DNA from: JANOGU01 sp964602115
GTDB lineage: Bacteria > Pseudomonadota > Alphaproteobacteria > Rhodobacterales > Rhodobacteraceae
Length of the DNA: 64,000 nt
NCBI GenBank assembly: GCA_964602115.1
Contig: CAZRQN010000001.1
Span: 1-64,000 of the forward strand
Direction of reading: 5' to 3'
Every line of letters starts with the position of its first letter. Positions within the stretch are counted from its first letter, which is position 1. The notes below the pieces were generated by a model, which saw only the letters and a list, made by a program, of their open reading frames with translations, was not told the DNA's origin and made no database searches. Both the position numbers and the translations under genes were made by a program. This document shows positions 34,472-41,996 of this stretch, in pieces.

Positions 34472-35983
34472 ATGAGCACGCTTGCTTCAATCCTCCGGCA
34501 GCACGCCGGCGACGCGATCGCGTTGCGCGCGGATGGCGCGCCGCCCCTGAGCTTTGCCGGGCTCAATGAGCTCGCGGCCGGCCTTGGCGGTTCCCTGCGC
34601 GCGGCCGGACTGGCACGGCAGGACCGGGTCGCCATCGTGTTGCCGAACGGGCCGCAGGCGGCCAGCGCCTTTGTGGCGGTCGCCGGCGCCTGTTCGGCGG
34701 CCCCGCTGAACCCCGCCTATACCGAGGCGGAGTTTGCCTTCTACCTGACCGATCTGAACGTGAGGCTGTTGCTGACCGCCGACGCCGACGGCCCTGCCGC
34801 TCGGGCTGCCCGGACGGCCGGCGTGCCGGTGGCGTTGCTGCGTGGGGAGGCGGGCGCGCCGGCGGGCTGGTTTTCGACCGATCTTGCCCCAGGCGCCCCC
34901 CTTGATCCGGCCGAGGCGACCGCGGCGGACGAGGCGCTTGTGCTGCATACCTCGGGCACCACGGCCCGGCCGAAGATCGTGCCCCTGAGCCAGGAGAATA
35001 TCACGGCCTCGGCCCGGCATGTCGCCGCCTCGCTGGCGCTGAGTCCGGCCGACCTTGGGCTCAACGTCATGCCGCTCTTCCATATCCACGGTCTGATCGC
35101 CTCGGTTCTTGCCTCGCTCGCGGCGGGGGCGGCGCTGCATGTGACGCCGGGCTTCAATGCGCTGAAGTTCTTCGAGTGGCTGGGGGACGTGGGCCCGAGC
35201 TGGTACACGGCGGTGCCGACCATGCATCAGGCGATCCTGGCTCGCGCCCCGCGCAATACCGAGGCGGTGGCCGGGGCGCGGCTGCGCTTCATCCGATCCT
35301 CCTCCGCCTCGTTGCCGGCACCGGTTCTGGCGGAATTGGAGGCCACGTTCCGCTGCCCGGTGGTCGAGGCCTATGGCATGACCGAGGCCGCGCACCAGAT
35401 GACGGCGAACCCACTGGGTGCCGCGCGCAAGCCCGGGTCGGTCGGCAGGCCCGCAGGGCCGGAGGTGGCGATCCTGACCGGGGCGGAGGTCACCATGGCG
35501 CCGGAGGTCCTGGGCGAAGTGGTGATCCGGGGCCCGAACGTGACTGCGGGTTATGCGGCCAATCCTGCGGCCAATGCCGGGGCCTTCCACCAGGGCTGGT
35601 TCCGCACCGGCGATCAGGGGCGCTTCGATGCCGACGGCTTCCTGTTCCTGACCGGGCGCCTGAAGGAAATCATCAACCGGGGCGGCGAAAAGGTCTCGCC
35701 ACGCGAGGTGGACGATGTGCTGATGGAGCATCCCGCCATCGGCCTCGCCGTCACCTTTGCCATCCCGCACCGGGCTTTGGGTGAGGAAGTCGGTGCGGCG
35801 GTGGTGCTGAGGGAGGGTGCGGCGGCCACGCCCGAGGAGATCCGCGCCTTTGCCGCCGCGCGGCTCGCCGCCTTCAAAGTGCCGCGCAGGGTACTGATTC
35901 TGGATGATATTCCCAAGGGTGCGACCGGTAAGATGCAGCGGATCGGGTTGGCGGCAAAGCTCGGGCTGGGGGAAGAGGCATGA
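34472..35983 (+). CDS. AMP-forming acyl-CoA synthetase (AAE3/oxalate-CoA ligase-like)
   Basis: 503 residues of the ANL superfamily. P-loop HTSGTTARPKIVPLS (159-173), YGMTEAAHQM for adenine binding, RTGDQGRFDADGFLFLTGR hinge, and catalytic Lys near 487 in KGATGKMQR. Short N-domain typical of oxalate/malonate-type ligases. The ATG at 34472 is used; the frame is open from 34433. It overlaps the panE-like gene by 4 nt. It activates an organic acid, possibly a product of the neighbouring PanB-like or diiron enzymes. Confidence 0.87.
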   Translation: MSTLASILRQHAGDAIALRADGAPPLSFAGLNELAAGLGGSLRAAGLARQDRVAIVLPNGPQAASAFVAVAGACSAAPLNPAYTEAEFAFYLTDLNVRLLLTADADGPAARAARTAGVPVALLRGEAGAPAGWFSTDLAPGAPLDPAEATAADEALVLHTSGTTARPKIVPLSQENITASARHVAASLALSPADLGLNVMPLFHIHGLIASVLASLAAGAALHVTPGFNALKFFEWLGDVGPSWYTAVPTMHQAILARAPRNTEAVAGARLRFIRSSSASLPAPVLAELEATFRCPVVEAYGMTEAAHQMTANPLGAARKPGSVGRPAGPEVAILTGAEVTMAPEVLGEVVIRGPNVTAGYAANPAANAGAFHQGWFRTGDQGRFDADGFLFLTGRLKEIINRGGEKVSPREVDDVLMEHPAIGLAVTFAIPHRALGEEVGAAVVLREGAAATPEEIRAFAAARLAAFKVPRRVLILDDIPKGATGKMQRIGLAAKLGLGEEA

Positions 35984-37011
35984 AGGTCTGCGTCTTCGGC
36001 GCCGGCGCCATCGGCGGCCTTCTCGCCCATGCGCTGCATCGGGGCGGTGCCGAGGTTTCGTTGGTGGCACGCGGCCCGCATCTGGCTGCGCTGCGCGAGA
36101 ACGGTCTGACGCTGGAGCGTGACGGGGCGCGCGAGGTGCTGCGCCTGCCTGCGACCGGCGATGCCGCCAGCCTTGGCGTGCAGGACTATGTCGTCATCGC
36201 GCTCAAGGCCCAGGCGGTGCCGGCGGCGGTGCCGGCGGTCCTGCCCCTGCTCGGGCCGGAGACGGCGGTGGTGCCGGCGGTCAACGGCCTTCCCTGGTGG
36301 TATTTCCACCGGGCGGGGACGGGAACCGCGCTCGACGACCATCCGGTGGAGACGGTGGATCCCGGCGGCGCGCAATGGTCGGGCTTCGGACCGCAGCGCG
36401 CCATCGGCTGCGTCGTCTATCCCGCCTGCGAGGTCGTGACGCCCGGCATCGTCCGCCATCTCGGCGGCGACCGGGTGACGCTGGGCGAGCCGGACGGCAG
36501 CATGAGCGCCCGGGCGTTGTCTTTGTCCAGAGTGCTGGGCAAGGGCGGGCTGCGCGCACCGGTCAAGTCGCGGCTGCGCGACGAGATCTGGGTCAAGCTG
36601 ATCGGCAATGCCACATTCAACCCCGTCTCCGCACTTACCGGGGCAAGCCTTGATCTCCTCGGCGGCGATCCCGGGTGCCGGGCAGTGATCCGCGCCGCGA
36701 TGACCGAGGCCCGCGCGGTGGGCGAGGCGCTGGGAGCGCATTTCGCTGTGGAGATCGAGCGGCGGATCGACGGCGGGGCAGAGATCGTCGGCCACAAGCC
36801 TTCGACCCGCCACGACATCGAGGCCGGTCGCCCGGTGGAACTGGACGCGCTGGTCTCCACCGTCCAGGAACTGGCCCGCCGCCTCGGCCGCGCCACGCCG
36901 GTGCTCGACACGGTGGCCGCGCTGGCGCGGATGCAGGCGGAGGTTCTGGGCCTTTACAGCCGCAGGCCCGGCGTGGAGGCCGCAATCGCCGGGCTTGCGC
37001 CGGCAGGATAG
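35980..37011 (+). CDS. 2-dehydropantoate 2-reductase-family protein (PanE-like)
   Basis: 343 residues. Rossmann motif CVFGAGAIGGLLAH (4-17) and the ketopantoate-reductase C-domain with RDEIWVKLIGNATFNPVSAL, which carries the catalytic Lys and Asn. The family reduces ketopantoate with NADPH, but many members act on other 2-keto acids. With a PanB-like protein that seems altered, a paralogous role on a related branched keto acid is more likely than vitamin B5 synthesis. ATGA overlap with the ligase gene. Confidence 0.83.
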   Translation: MKVCVFGAGAIGGLLAHALHRGGAEVSLVARGPHLAALRENGLTLERDGAREVLRLPATGDAASLGVQDYVVIALKAQAVPAAVPAVLPLLGPETAVVPAVNGLPWWYFHRAGTGTALDDHPVETVDPGGAQWSGFGPQRAIGCVVYPACEVVTPGIVRHLGGDRVTLGEPDGSMSARALSLSRVLGKGGLRAPVKSRLRDEIWVKLIGNATFNPVSALTGASLDLLGGDPGCRAVIRAAMTEARAVGEALGAHFAVEIERRIDGGAEIVGHKPSTRHDIEAGRPVELDALVSTVQELARRLGRATPVLDTVAALARMQAEVLGLYSRRPGVEAAIAGLAPAG

Positions 37012-37072
37012 CCGGTGGTTCGCCAGATCGGCAGGACAGGGACACGGCCGGGGATCTTCTGCGGCGACGGCG

Positions 37073-38218
37073 CTAGTCGAGCGTGCGGCGGAAGCGCCGG
37101 AGCGCCAGGAGCGAGAAGACAAGGACGAAGACGCCGAGCAGGACCATATGTCCGGCCACCGCCGGCCAGTCGGCCCCCTTGAGCATGATCGCGCGGATGA
37201 ATCGCAGGAAATGGGTCAATGGCAGCACCTCGCCCAAGGTCTGCGCCCATCCGGGCATGCCCCTGAACGGAAACATGAAACCCGAAAGCAGCAGCGAGGG
37301 CAGGAAGTAGAAGAACGTGAGCTGCATCGCCTGCATCTGCGTCCGCGCAATGGTCGAGATCAGGTAGCCGAGCAGCACCAGCGCCATCACGAACAGGCCG
37401 ACGCCCGCGAGGAGCAGCGGCAGGCTGCCGACGAAGGGGACGTTGAAGACGAGCCGCGCAGCGGACAGGACCACCGTCACCTGCACCGCGCCCACCGCGA
37501 AATACGGCAGGACCTTTCCCAGCATCACCTCGGCCGGGGTGACGGGCATGGCGAGCAGGTTTTCCATCGTTCCCCGCTCGATTTCGCGGGTCAGCGCCAT
37601 GGAGGTCATCATCACCATGGTCATTTGCAGGATGACGCCCAGAAGCCCGGGAACGATGTTGTACTGGGTGATGCCCTCGGGGTTGTAGCGGCGGTGGACG
37701 ACGACCGACAGCTGCGATGCGGCGCGGGCCAGCGCCTCCGCTTCGCCCCCGGTCTCGCGCTGGAGCGCATCGGCGGCCACGGTGCCGAGGGTCGAGATCG
37801 CGCCGGAGGCCACGGAAGGGTCGGTCGCATCGGCCTCGATCAGGATCTGGGGGTGGTCGCCGCGCAGCACCCGGTGGCCGAAGTCCGAGGGCACCGTCAC
37901 CACGAAGCTGACATCCCCGCGCGCGATCAGGAACTCCGCTTCGGCCGCCGTGATGCCCACATGGGTGAAGAGGTAATAGCCGGTGGTCTCCAGCGCGCTG
38001 ACCATGGCGCGGGTGAACCGGTCCTGGGTGGGCGCGACCAGCGCCGCCGGCAGGTGCTTGGGGTCGCTGTTGATCGCGAAGCCGAAGAGCATCAGCTGCA
38101 TCAGCGGCACGCCGATCATCATCGCAAAGGTGATGCGGTCGCGCCGCATCTGGATCACTTCCTTGGCGATCAGGGCGCGCAGGCGGCGAAACGAAAAGAG
38201 GTTGCGCAGCGTGCTCAT
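37073..38218 (-). CDS. ABC-2 type exporter permease
   Basis: 381 residues. One hydrophobic segment near residue 30, a large external domain, then five segments after about 185. Similar to YhhJ/YbhS/YbhR permeases (LLLSGFMFPFRGMPGWAQTL). E. coli Ybh has two permeases; here one gene suggests a homodimer. Its ATG overlaps the ATPase stop by 4 nt. Confidence 0.88.
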   Translation of the reverse strand: MSTLRNLFSFRRLRALIAKEVIQMRRDRITFAMMIGVPLMQLMLFGFAINSDPKHLPAALVAPTQDRFTRAMVSALETTGYYLFTHVGITAAEAEFLIARGDVSFVVTVPSDFGHRVLRGDHPQILIEADATDPSVASGAISTLGTVAADALQRETGGEAEALARAASQLSVVVHRRYNPEGITQYNIVPGLLGVILQMTMVMMTSMALTREIERGTMENLLAMPVTPAEVMLGKVLPYFAVGAVQVTVVLSAARLVFNVPFVGSLPLLLAGVGLFVMALVLLGYLISTIARTQMQAMQLTFFYFLPSLLLSGFMFPFRGMPGWAQTLGEVLPLTHFLRFIRAIMLKGADWPAVAGHMVLLGVFVLVFSLLALRRFRRTLD

Positions 38219-39141
38219 GCGGCATTGTCCCGGGCTTCGCCCATCAGCTGGATGAAGACGTCCTCCAGGCTCGGGGGGGCCTCGTGCAGCGCCGTCCCGG
38301 TGTCACTGGCGATGGCACTTGCCGAGGCCAGAAGTGCCGGCCTGTCGCGTCCGATGACATGCAGCGCATTGCCATAGGCCGCGATCTGGTCGATCCCCGG
38401 CATGCCGCGCAGTCGGCGCGCGGCTTCGGGCGTGCCGGGCCCTTCCAGAACCACCGTGGTCAGGCCCGCGTCGCGGACCATTTCGGCCACGGTCCCCTGC
38501 GCGACCAGTCTGCCATAGGCAATGTAGTTGATCCGGTGGCAGCGCTCGGCCTCATCCATGTAATGGGTGGAGACGAGGACAGTCAGGCCCCCGGCGGCAA
38601 GCTGATGGATCTCGTCCCAGAACTCGCGCCGCGCCTTGGGATCGACGCCGGCGGTGGGCTCGTCGAGCATCAGCAGGCGCGGTCGGTGCATGATGCACGC
38701 GGCAAGCGCCAGCCGTTGCTTCCATCCACCCGAGAGCGAGCCCGCAAGCTGACCCTTGCGCGAGGTCAGCCCCAGATCGGCCAGCGTGTCGGCCACCGCC
38801 CGCCTGGGCGAAGTCAGGCCGTAGAGCCCGGCGACGAAATTGAGGTTCTCCTCGATCGTCAGGTCTTCGTAGAAGGAAAAGCGCTGGGTCATGTAGCCGA
38901 CCTCGCGCTTGATCGCCGCGCCTTCGCGCCGGATGTCGTGGCCGAGGACCTGGCCTTCACCGGCATCGGGCTTCAGCAGGCCACACATCAGCCGAATGGT
39001 CGTGGTCTTTCCCGAGCCGTTGGGGCCGAGGAACCCCGCGATCTCGCCGGCCTGAACCGTCATCGACACATGGTCAACGACCGTCCGCCCGTTGAAGCGC
39101 TTGACCAGGCCCGCGACGTCGATGGCTGGCCGCGCGCTCAC
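38215..39141 (-). CDS. ABC exporter ATP-binding protein
   Basis: 308 residues, CcmA/YbhF-half type. Walker A GPNGSGKTT (about 39-47), signature LSGGWKQRLALA, Walker B LMLDEPTAGVDPKA. The C-terminal extension ends with ALHEAPPSLEDVFIQLMG, typical of drug-exporter ATPases. GTG start (39141) overlaps the HlyD stop as GTGA. Confidence 0.9.
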   Translation of the reverse strand: MSARPAIDVAGLVKRFNGRTVVDHVSMTVQAGEIAGFLGPNGSGKTTTIRLMCGLLKPDAGEGQVLGHDIRREGAAIKREVGYMTQRFSFYEDLTIEENLNFVAGLYGLTSPRRAVADTLADLGLTSRKGQLAGSLSGGWKQRLALAACIMHRPRLLMLDEPTAGVDPKARREFWDEIHQLAAGGLTVLVSTHYMDEAERCHRINYIAYGRLVAQGTVAEMVRDAGLTTVVLEGPGTPEAARRLRGMPGIDQIAAYGNALHVIGRDRPALLASASAIASDTGTALHEAPPSLEDVFIQLMGEARDNAA

Positions 39142-40085
39142 GGTCCGGCCTCATGGAGATCGACATCGACGATCTGGCCGGGTTTCAAGACCGTGCCACC
39201 GACGGGGCGGGCTTCGACGAGATACACGAGCTTCTGCCGGCTCTCGACGGAATAGATGACCGGAGGCGTGAACTCCGGCCCGTCGGCAATGTAGCTGACG
39301 GCAGCGGTCATTCCCGGCGGGCAGCTGTCGCAGCGCAGGTCGAGCAGGTCGCCGGGCAGGACGCGGGACAGCGCGGCTTCCGGCAGGTAGAGGCGCAGCT
39401 TGACCGCACCGTCGGGGAGGATCGACAGGATCGGCTGGCCGGCGGAGGCGACCTCGCCCGGGCGCCGTATGATGTCGGTCACGGTGCCGGTGGCGGGCGC
39501 GGTCAATTCGCGCTGGTCGAGGGTCCAGCGCGCGTGGTCCCGCGCCGCTGTCGCCTCGCGCAGGCCGGCCTCGGCGGCGGCGATCTCGCCCGCGCGCGCC
39601 GGAAGCCGGGCTACGGCAAGATTGGCCTCGATCTCGGCCACCCGCGCCTCGGCCATTTCGGCGGACGTTGCTGCGTCGTCGCGCTGGGTTTCCGTGGCGA
39701 TCCCGCGCCCGGCAAGGCCGATGAGCCGATCGGCATTCCTGCGCGCTTCTCCGGCCTGGGCCCGGGCCGAAGCGAGCGCGGCCTCGATCACCTGAATTTC
39801 CTCCGGCCGCTTGCCCTGCCTGAGGTTGGCGAGCTGGCTCTCGGACCGCGACAGCGCGGCCTCCGCCTGCGCCAGGGCGATCTCGGCGTCGCGCCGTTCC
39901 AGCAGCACAAGGGGTTGCCCTTCGCTGACCCGGTCCCCGGTGGCGACGGGAAGGGCGAGAATCTGGGCTGCGGAGACCGGGGCGATCAGCACATATTCGC
40001 CTTCGACATAGCCGGTGGCGAGCGGCATGGTCGGGTTGCAGCTGTCGAACAGCGCAGAGACCAGCGGGACGGCGCATAGAAACAT
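39138..40085 (-). CDS. HlyD-family periplasmic adaptor (YbhG-like)
   Basis: 315 residues. N-terminal hydrophobic start MFLCAVPLVSALFDSCNP, possibly a signal anchor; the Cys does not sit in a good lipobox. Then a lipoyl half-motif, a long alpha hairpin (about 70-180, AQAEAALSRSESQLANLR), and the second half-motif LDQRELTAPATGTVTDI. The start at 40085 follows the TetR stop by one base; the longer frame lies inside the TetR gene. Links the ABC pump to an outer-membrane channel. Confidence 0.86.
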   Translation of the reverse strand: MFLCAVPLVSALFDSCNPTMPLATGYVEGEYVLIAPVSAAQILALPVATGDRVSEGQPLVLLERRDAEIALAQAEAALSRSESQLANLRQGKRPEEIQVIEAALASARAQAGEARRNADRLIGLAGRGIATETQRDDAATSAEMAEARVAEIEANLAVARLPARAGEIAAAEAGLREATAARDHARWTLDQRELTAPATGTVTDIIRRPGEVASAGQPILSILPDGAVKLRLYLPEAALSRVLPGDLLDLRCDSCPPGMTAAVSYIADGPEFTPPVIYSVESRQKLVYLVEARPVGGTVLKPGQIVDVDLHEAGP

Positions 40086-40086
40086 T

Positions 40087-40731
40087 TCAGGCTCCCTTTC
40101 CGGCGTCCAGAAGGGCGTCGAGCGTTGCGATGATCCTTGCGGTAATGAGGTCGATTTCTGTTGGCCCGACCGTTTCCCATCCCATCCGGCGGGAGACGAC
40201 AGGCTGGCCGATGCGGAAGTAGAAGATCTGGCCGATGACGGAAAAGACGGCAAGGCGAACCGCCTCGCTCTCGGGCTCCGTTCCCGTCGCCGTGCCCCAG
40301 AGCCAGCACAGCCTGCGGTGAACCGGCTCGGCGAACTTGCGATAGACGGTATCGAGCCCGGGCCCGTCCTCGGACAGTTCGCGCAACATGAAGGGGACCA
40401 GTTCGCTCGCGCCCTCGGCGCCGATCAGGAAACGCGCCATGGCGCGGATGAAGGCCTTCACCTCGTTCCTGGCCATCAAGGGGCTCGGTTCGGCCGAGAC
40501 CTGCGCGGCAGCCATCGCGGCGCTCATCCGGCGGCCGAAGTCCTCCGCGCAGGCCAGGCGCAGTCCTTCCTTTCCCCCGAAGTGGTAAGTGATGGCGGCG
40601 ATATTGGCCCCGGCCTCGTTTGCCAACTGGCGGACGGAAGTTGCCGCAAAGCCCTGTCTGCCGAAGAGCCTGATCCCCGCCGCAATCAGGGAATCGCGGG
40701 TGCGGTCTGAAGGGGAGGAGGCTTCGGTCAT
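40087..40731 (-). CDS. TetR/AcrR-family regulator (CecR-like)
   Basis: 214 residues. Helix-turn-helix at about 10-55 (GFAATSVRQLANEAGANIAA, ITYHFGGKEGL), and a C-terminal domain like that of CecR (YbiH). In E. coli CecR controls the ybhGFSR exporter, the same gene set as here. The ATG at 40731 is used; the frame is open to 40791. First gene of the exporter operon, likely autoregulated from the palindrome at 40746. Confidence 0.88.
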   Translation of the reverse strand: MTEASSPSDRTRDSLIAAGIRLFGRQGFAATSVRQLANEAGANIAAITYHFGGKEGLRLACAEDFGRRMSAAMAAAQVSAEPSPLMARNEVKAFIRAMARFLIGAEGASELVPFMLRELSEDGPGLDTVYRKFAEPVHRRLCWLWGTATGTEPESEAVRLAVFSVIGQIFYFRIGQPVVSRRMGWETVGPTEIDLITARIIATLDALLDAGKGA

Positions 40732-40745
40732 GGCTCCACTATATT

Positions 40746-40755
40746 CAAACGTTTG
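40746..40755. promoter_or_regulatory. Perfect palindrome CAAACGTTTG upstream of the TetR gene
   Basis: A 10-bp perfect palindrome 15 nt before the TetR ATG, in an AT-rich pocket (ATTCAAACGTTTGTTTTAAT) unlike the surroundings. Likely TetR operator overlapping the promoter. The divergent arsR-arsC gene begins 167 nt away. Confidence 0.5.
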
Positions 40756-40921
40756 TTTTAATGCAACGCCGGGCCGCCCCGCCCGCAACAAGACGGCGAA
40801 GGATCGCGTCGGTCCGCGACTGGTGACTTCGGCGCCGCGCCGGCGCCGGGTCCTCCCGCGTTTGCGGCGGCGTCACAAAACCTTCACTGGCGGTCCAGGA
40901 CGGTTCCTGTAATCCGGAATT

Positions 40922-41761
40922 ATGGAACACGCCGCCGCCGCCCGCGCCCTTTCAACCCTTGGCCATCCCGACAGGCTCGCAGTCTTCCGCCTGCTGATGC
41001 GCTTTGCCCCGCAAGGCGCACGCCCGACTGAAATTGCCGCAGCGCTCGGGCTCAAGTCGAATACGCTGTCGCACCACCTTTCCGACCTTGCGTCGGCAGG
41101 GCTGGCGCGGGTCACGCGGCAAGGCCGGTCGCTGCACTATTCCGTCAACCTTGACCTGACCCAGGGCCTGATCGGCTATCTGGCGCTCGATGTCGGCCGG
41201 GCGCGGTCCGATCTGCTTCCGCCGGTCCTTTCCGACCAAAGGCACTCCTCCATGAGCGACACCTGCTTCGACGTGCTGTTCATCTGCTCGGGAAATTCGG
41301 CCCGGTCGATCTTTGCCGAGGCGCTGCTGCGGGACCTGGGCAGCGGCAGGTTCCGGGCCTTCTCGGCCGGCACACACCCGAACGCGGCCGTCCATCCGCT
41401 GGCGCTAGAGGTCCTGCGCCGCAACGGCCACCGCACCTCGGACCTGCGACCGAAACACATCTCCGAATTCCGCCAACCGGGCTCTGCCGGAATGGATTTC
41501 GTGTTCACGGTCTGCGACACCGCCGCCGCCGAGGAATGCCCTCCGTGGTCGGGTCAGCCGATCACCGGCCACTGGGGATTGCCCGACCCGGTCAAGGCCG
41601 AAGGCAGCGAGACGGAGAAGGCGCTGGCGTTCGCCCAGACCTACGGCATGCTCCGCCGCCGCATCCAGGCTTTCGTGGCCTTGCCCTTCGACAGCCTCGG
41701 CCGGATGTCGCTTCAGGCCCGCGTCGATGCCATCGGCAGCGAAGCGCTGGCGCAGGACTGA
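40922..41761 (+). CDS. ArsR-family regulator fused to arsenate reductase (LMW phosphatase type)
   Basis: 279-residue fusion. Residues 1-95 are an ArsR winged helix (IAAALGLKSNTLSHHLSDLA); 114-279 are an ArsC of the low-molecular-weight phosphatase fold. The active loop CSGNSARS has Cys122 and Arg128; resolving cysteines are C198 and C206 (VCDTAAAEECP); the acid is in HWGLPDPV (D222). There is no cysteine in the first 114 residues, so the usual arsenite-binding CxC of ArsR is absent. The fusion itself is known in other bacteria. First gene of the ars operon. Confidence 0.9.
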   Translation: MEHAAAARALSTLGHPDRLAVFRLLMRFAPQGARPTEIAAALGLKSNTLSHHLSDLASAGLARVTRQGRSLHYSVNLDLTQGLIGYLALDVGRARSDLLPPVLSDQRHSSMSDTCFDVLFICSGNSARSIFAEALLRDLGSGRFRAFSAGTHPNAAVHPLALEVLRRNGHRTSDLRPKHISEFRQPGSAGMDFVFTVCDTAAAEECPPWSGQPITGHWGLPDPVKAEGSETEKALAFAQTYGMLRRRIQAFVALPFDSLGRMSLQARVDAIGSEALAQD

Positions 41762-41765
41762 TCCC

Positions 41766-41996
41766 ATGCGTTGCATCGTCCTCTTCCTGATTGCAGCGGC
41801 TGTGTCGCCGCCCGAGGCGGGCGTCGGTCCGCTGATCGGCGGCGCAGACCTATGCAAGACCGCCGCGCCCTCCGGGCCCGAGCAGGCTGCCGGGGCGGGA
41901 AAGACGCTGTCCAGCGCGGCAGTGGAGGATGGCGGCGCGCCGGCCGGCCGCGTTTTCGGGTCCGGCCTCGCCCGCCTGACCGGGAGGCCGGCGTGA
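41766..41996 (+). CDS. Small exported protein in the ars operon
   Basis: 76 residues. A signal-like N-terminus (MRCIVLFLIAAAVSPPEAG) is followed by a mature part of about 57 residues rich in Gly and Ala with one Cys (GGADLCKTAAPSG). The ATG follows the arsC stop after 4 nt, and the arsJ GTG start overlaps its TGA as GTGA; such coupling argues it is really translated. I recognise no family. It occupies the place where a gapdh partner of arsJ is often found. Confidence 0.6.
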   Translation: MRCIVLFLIAAAVSPPEAGVGPLIGGADLCKTAAPSGPEQAAGAGKTLSSAAVEDGGAPAGRVFGSGLARLTGRPA

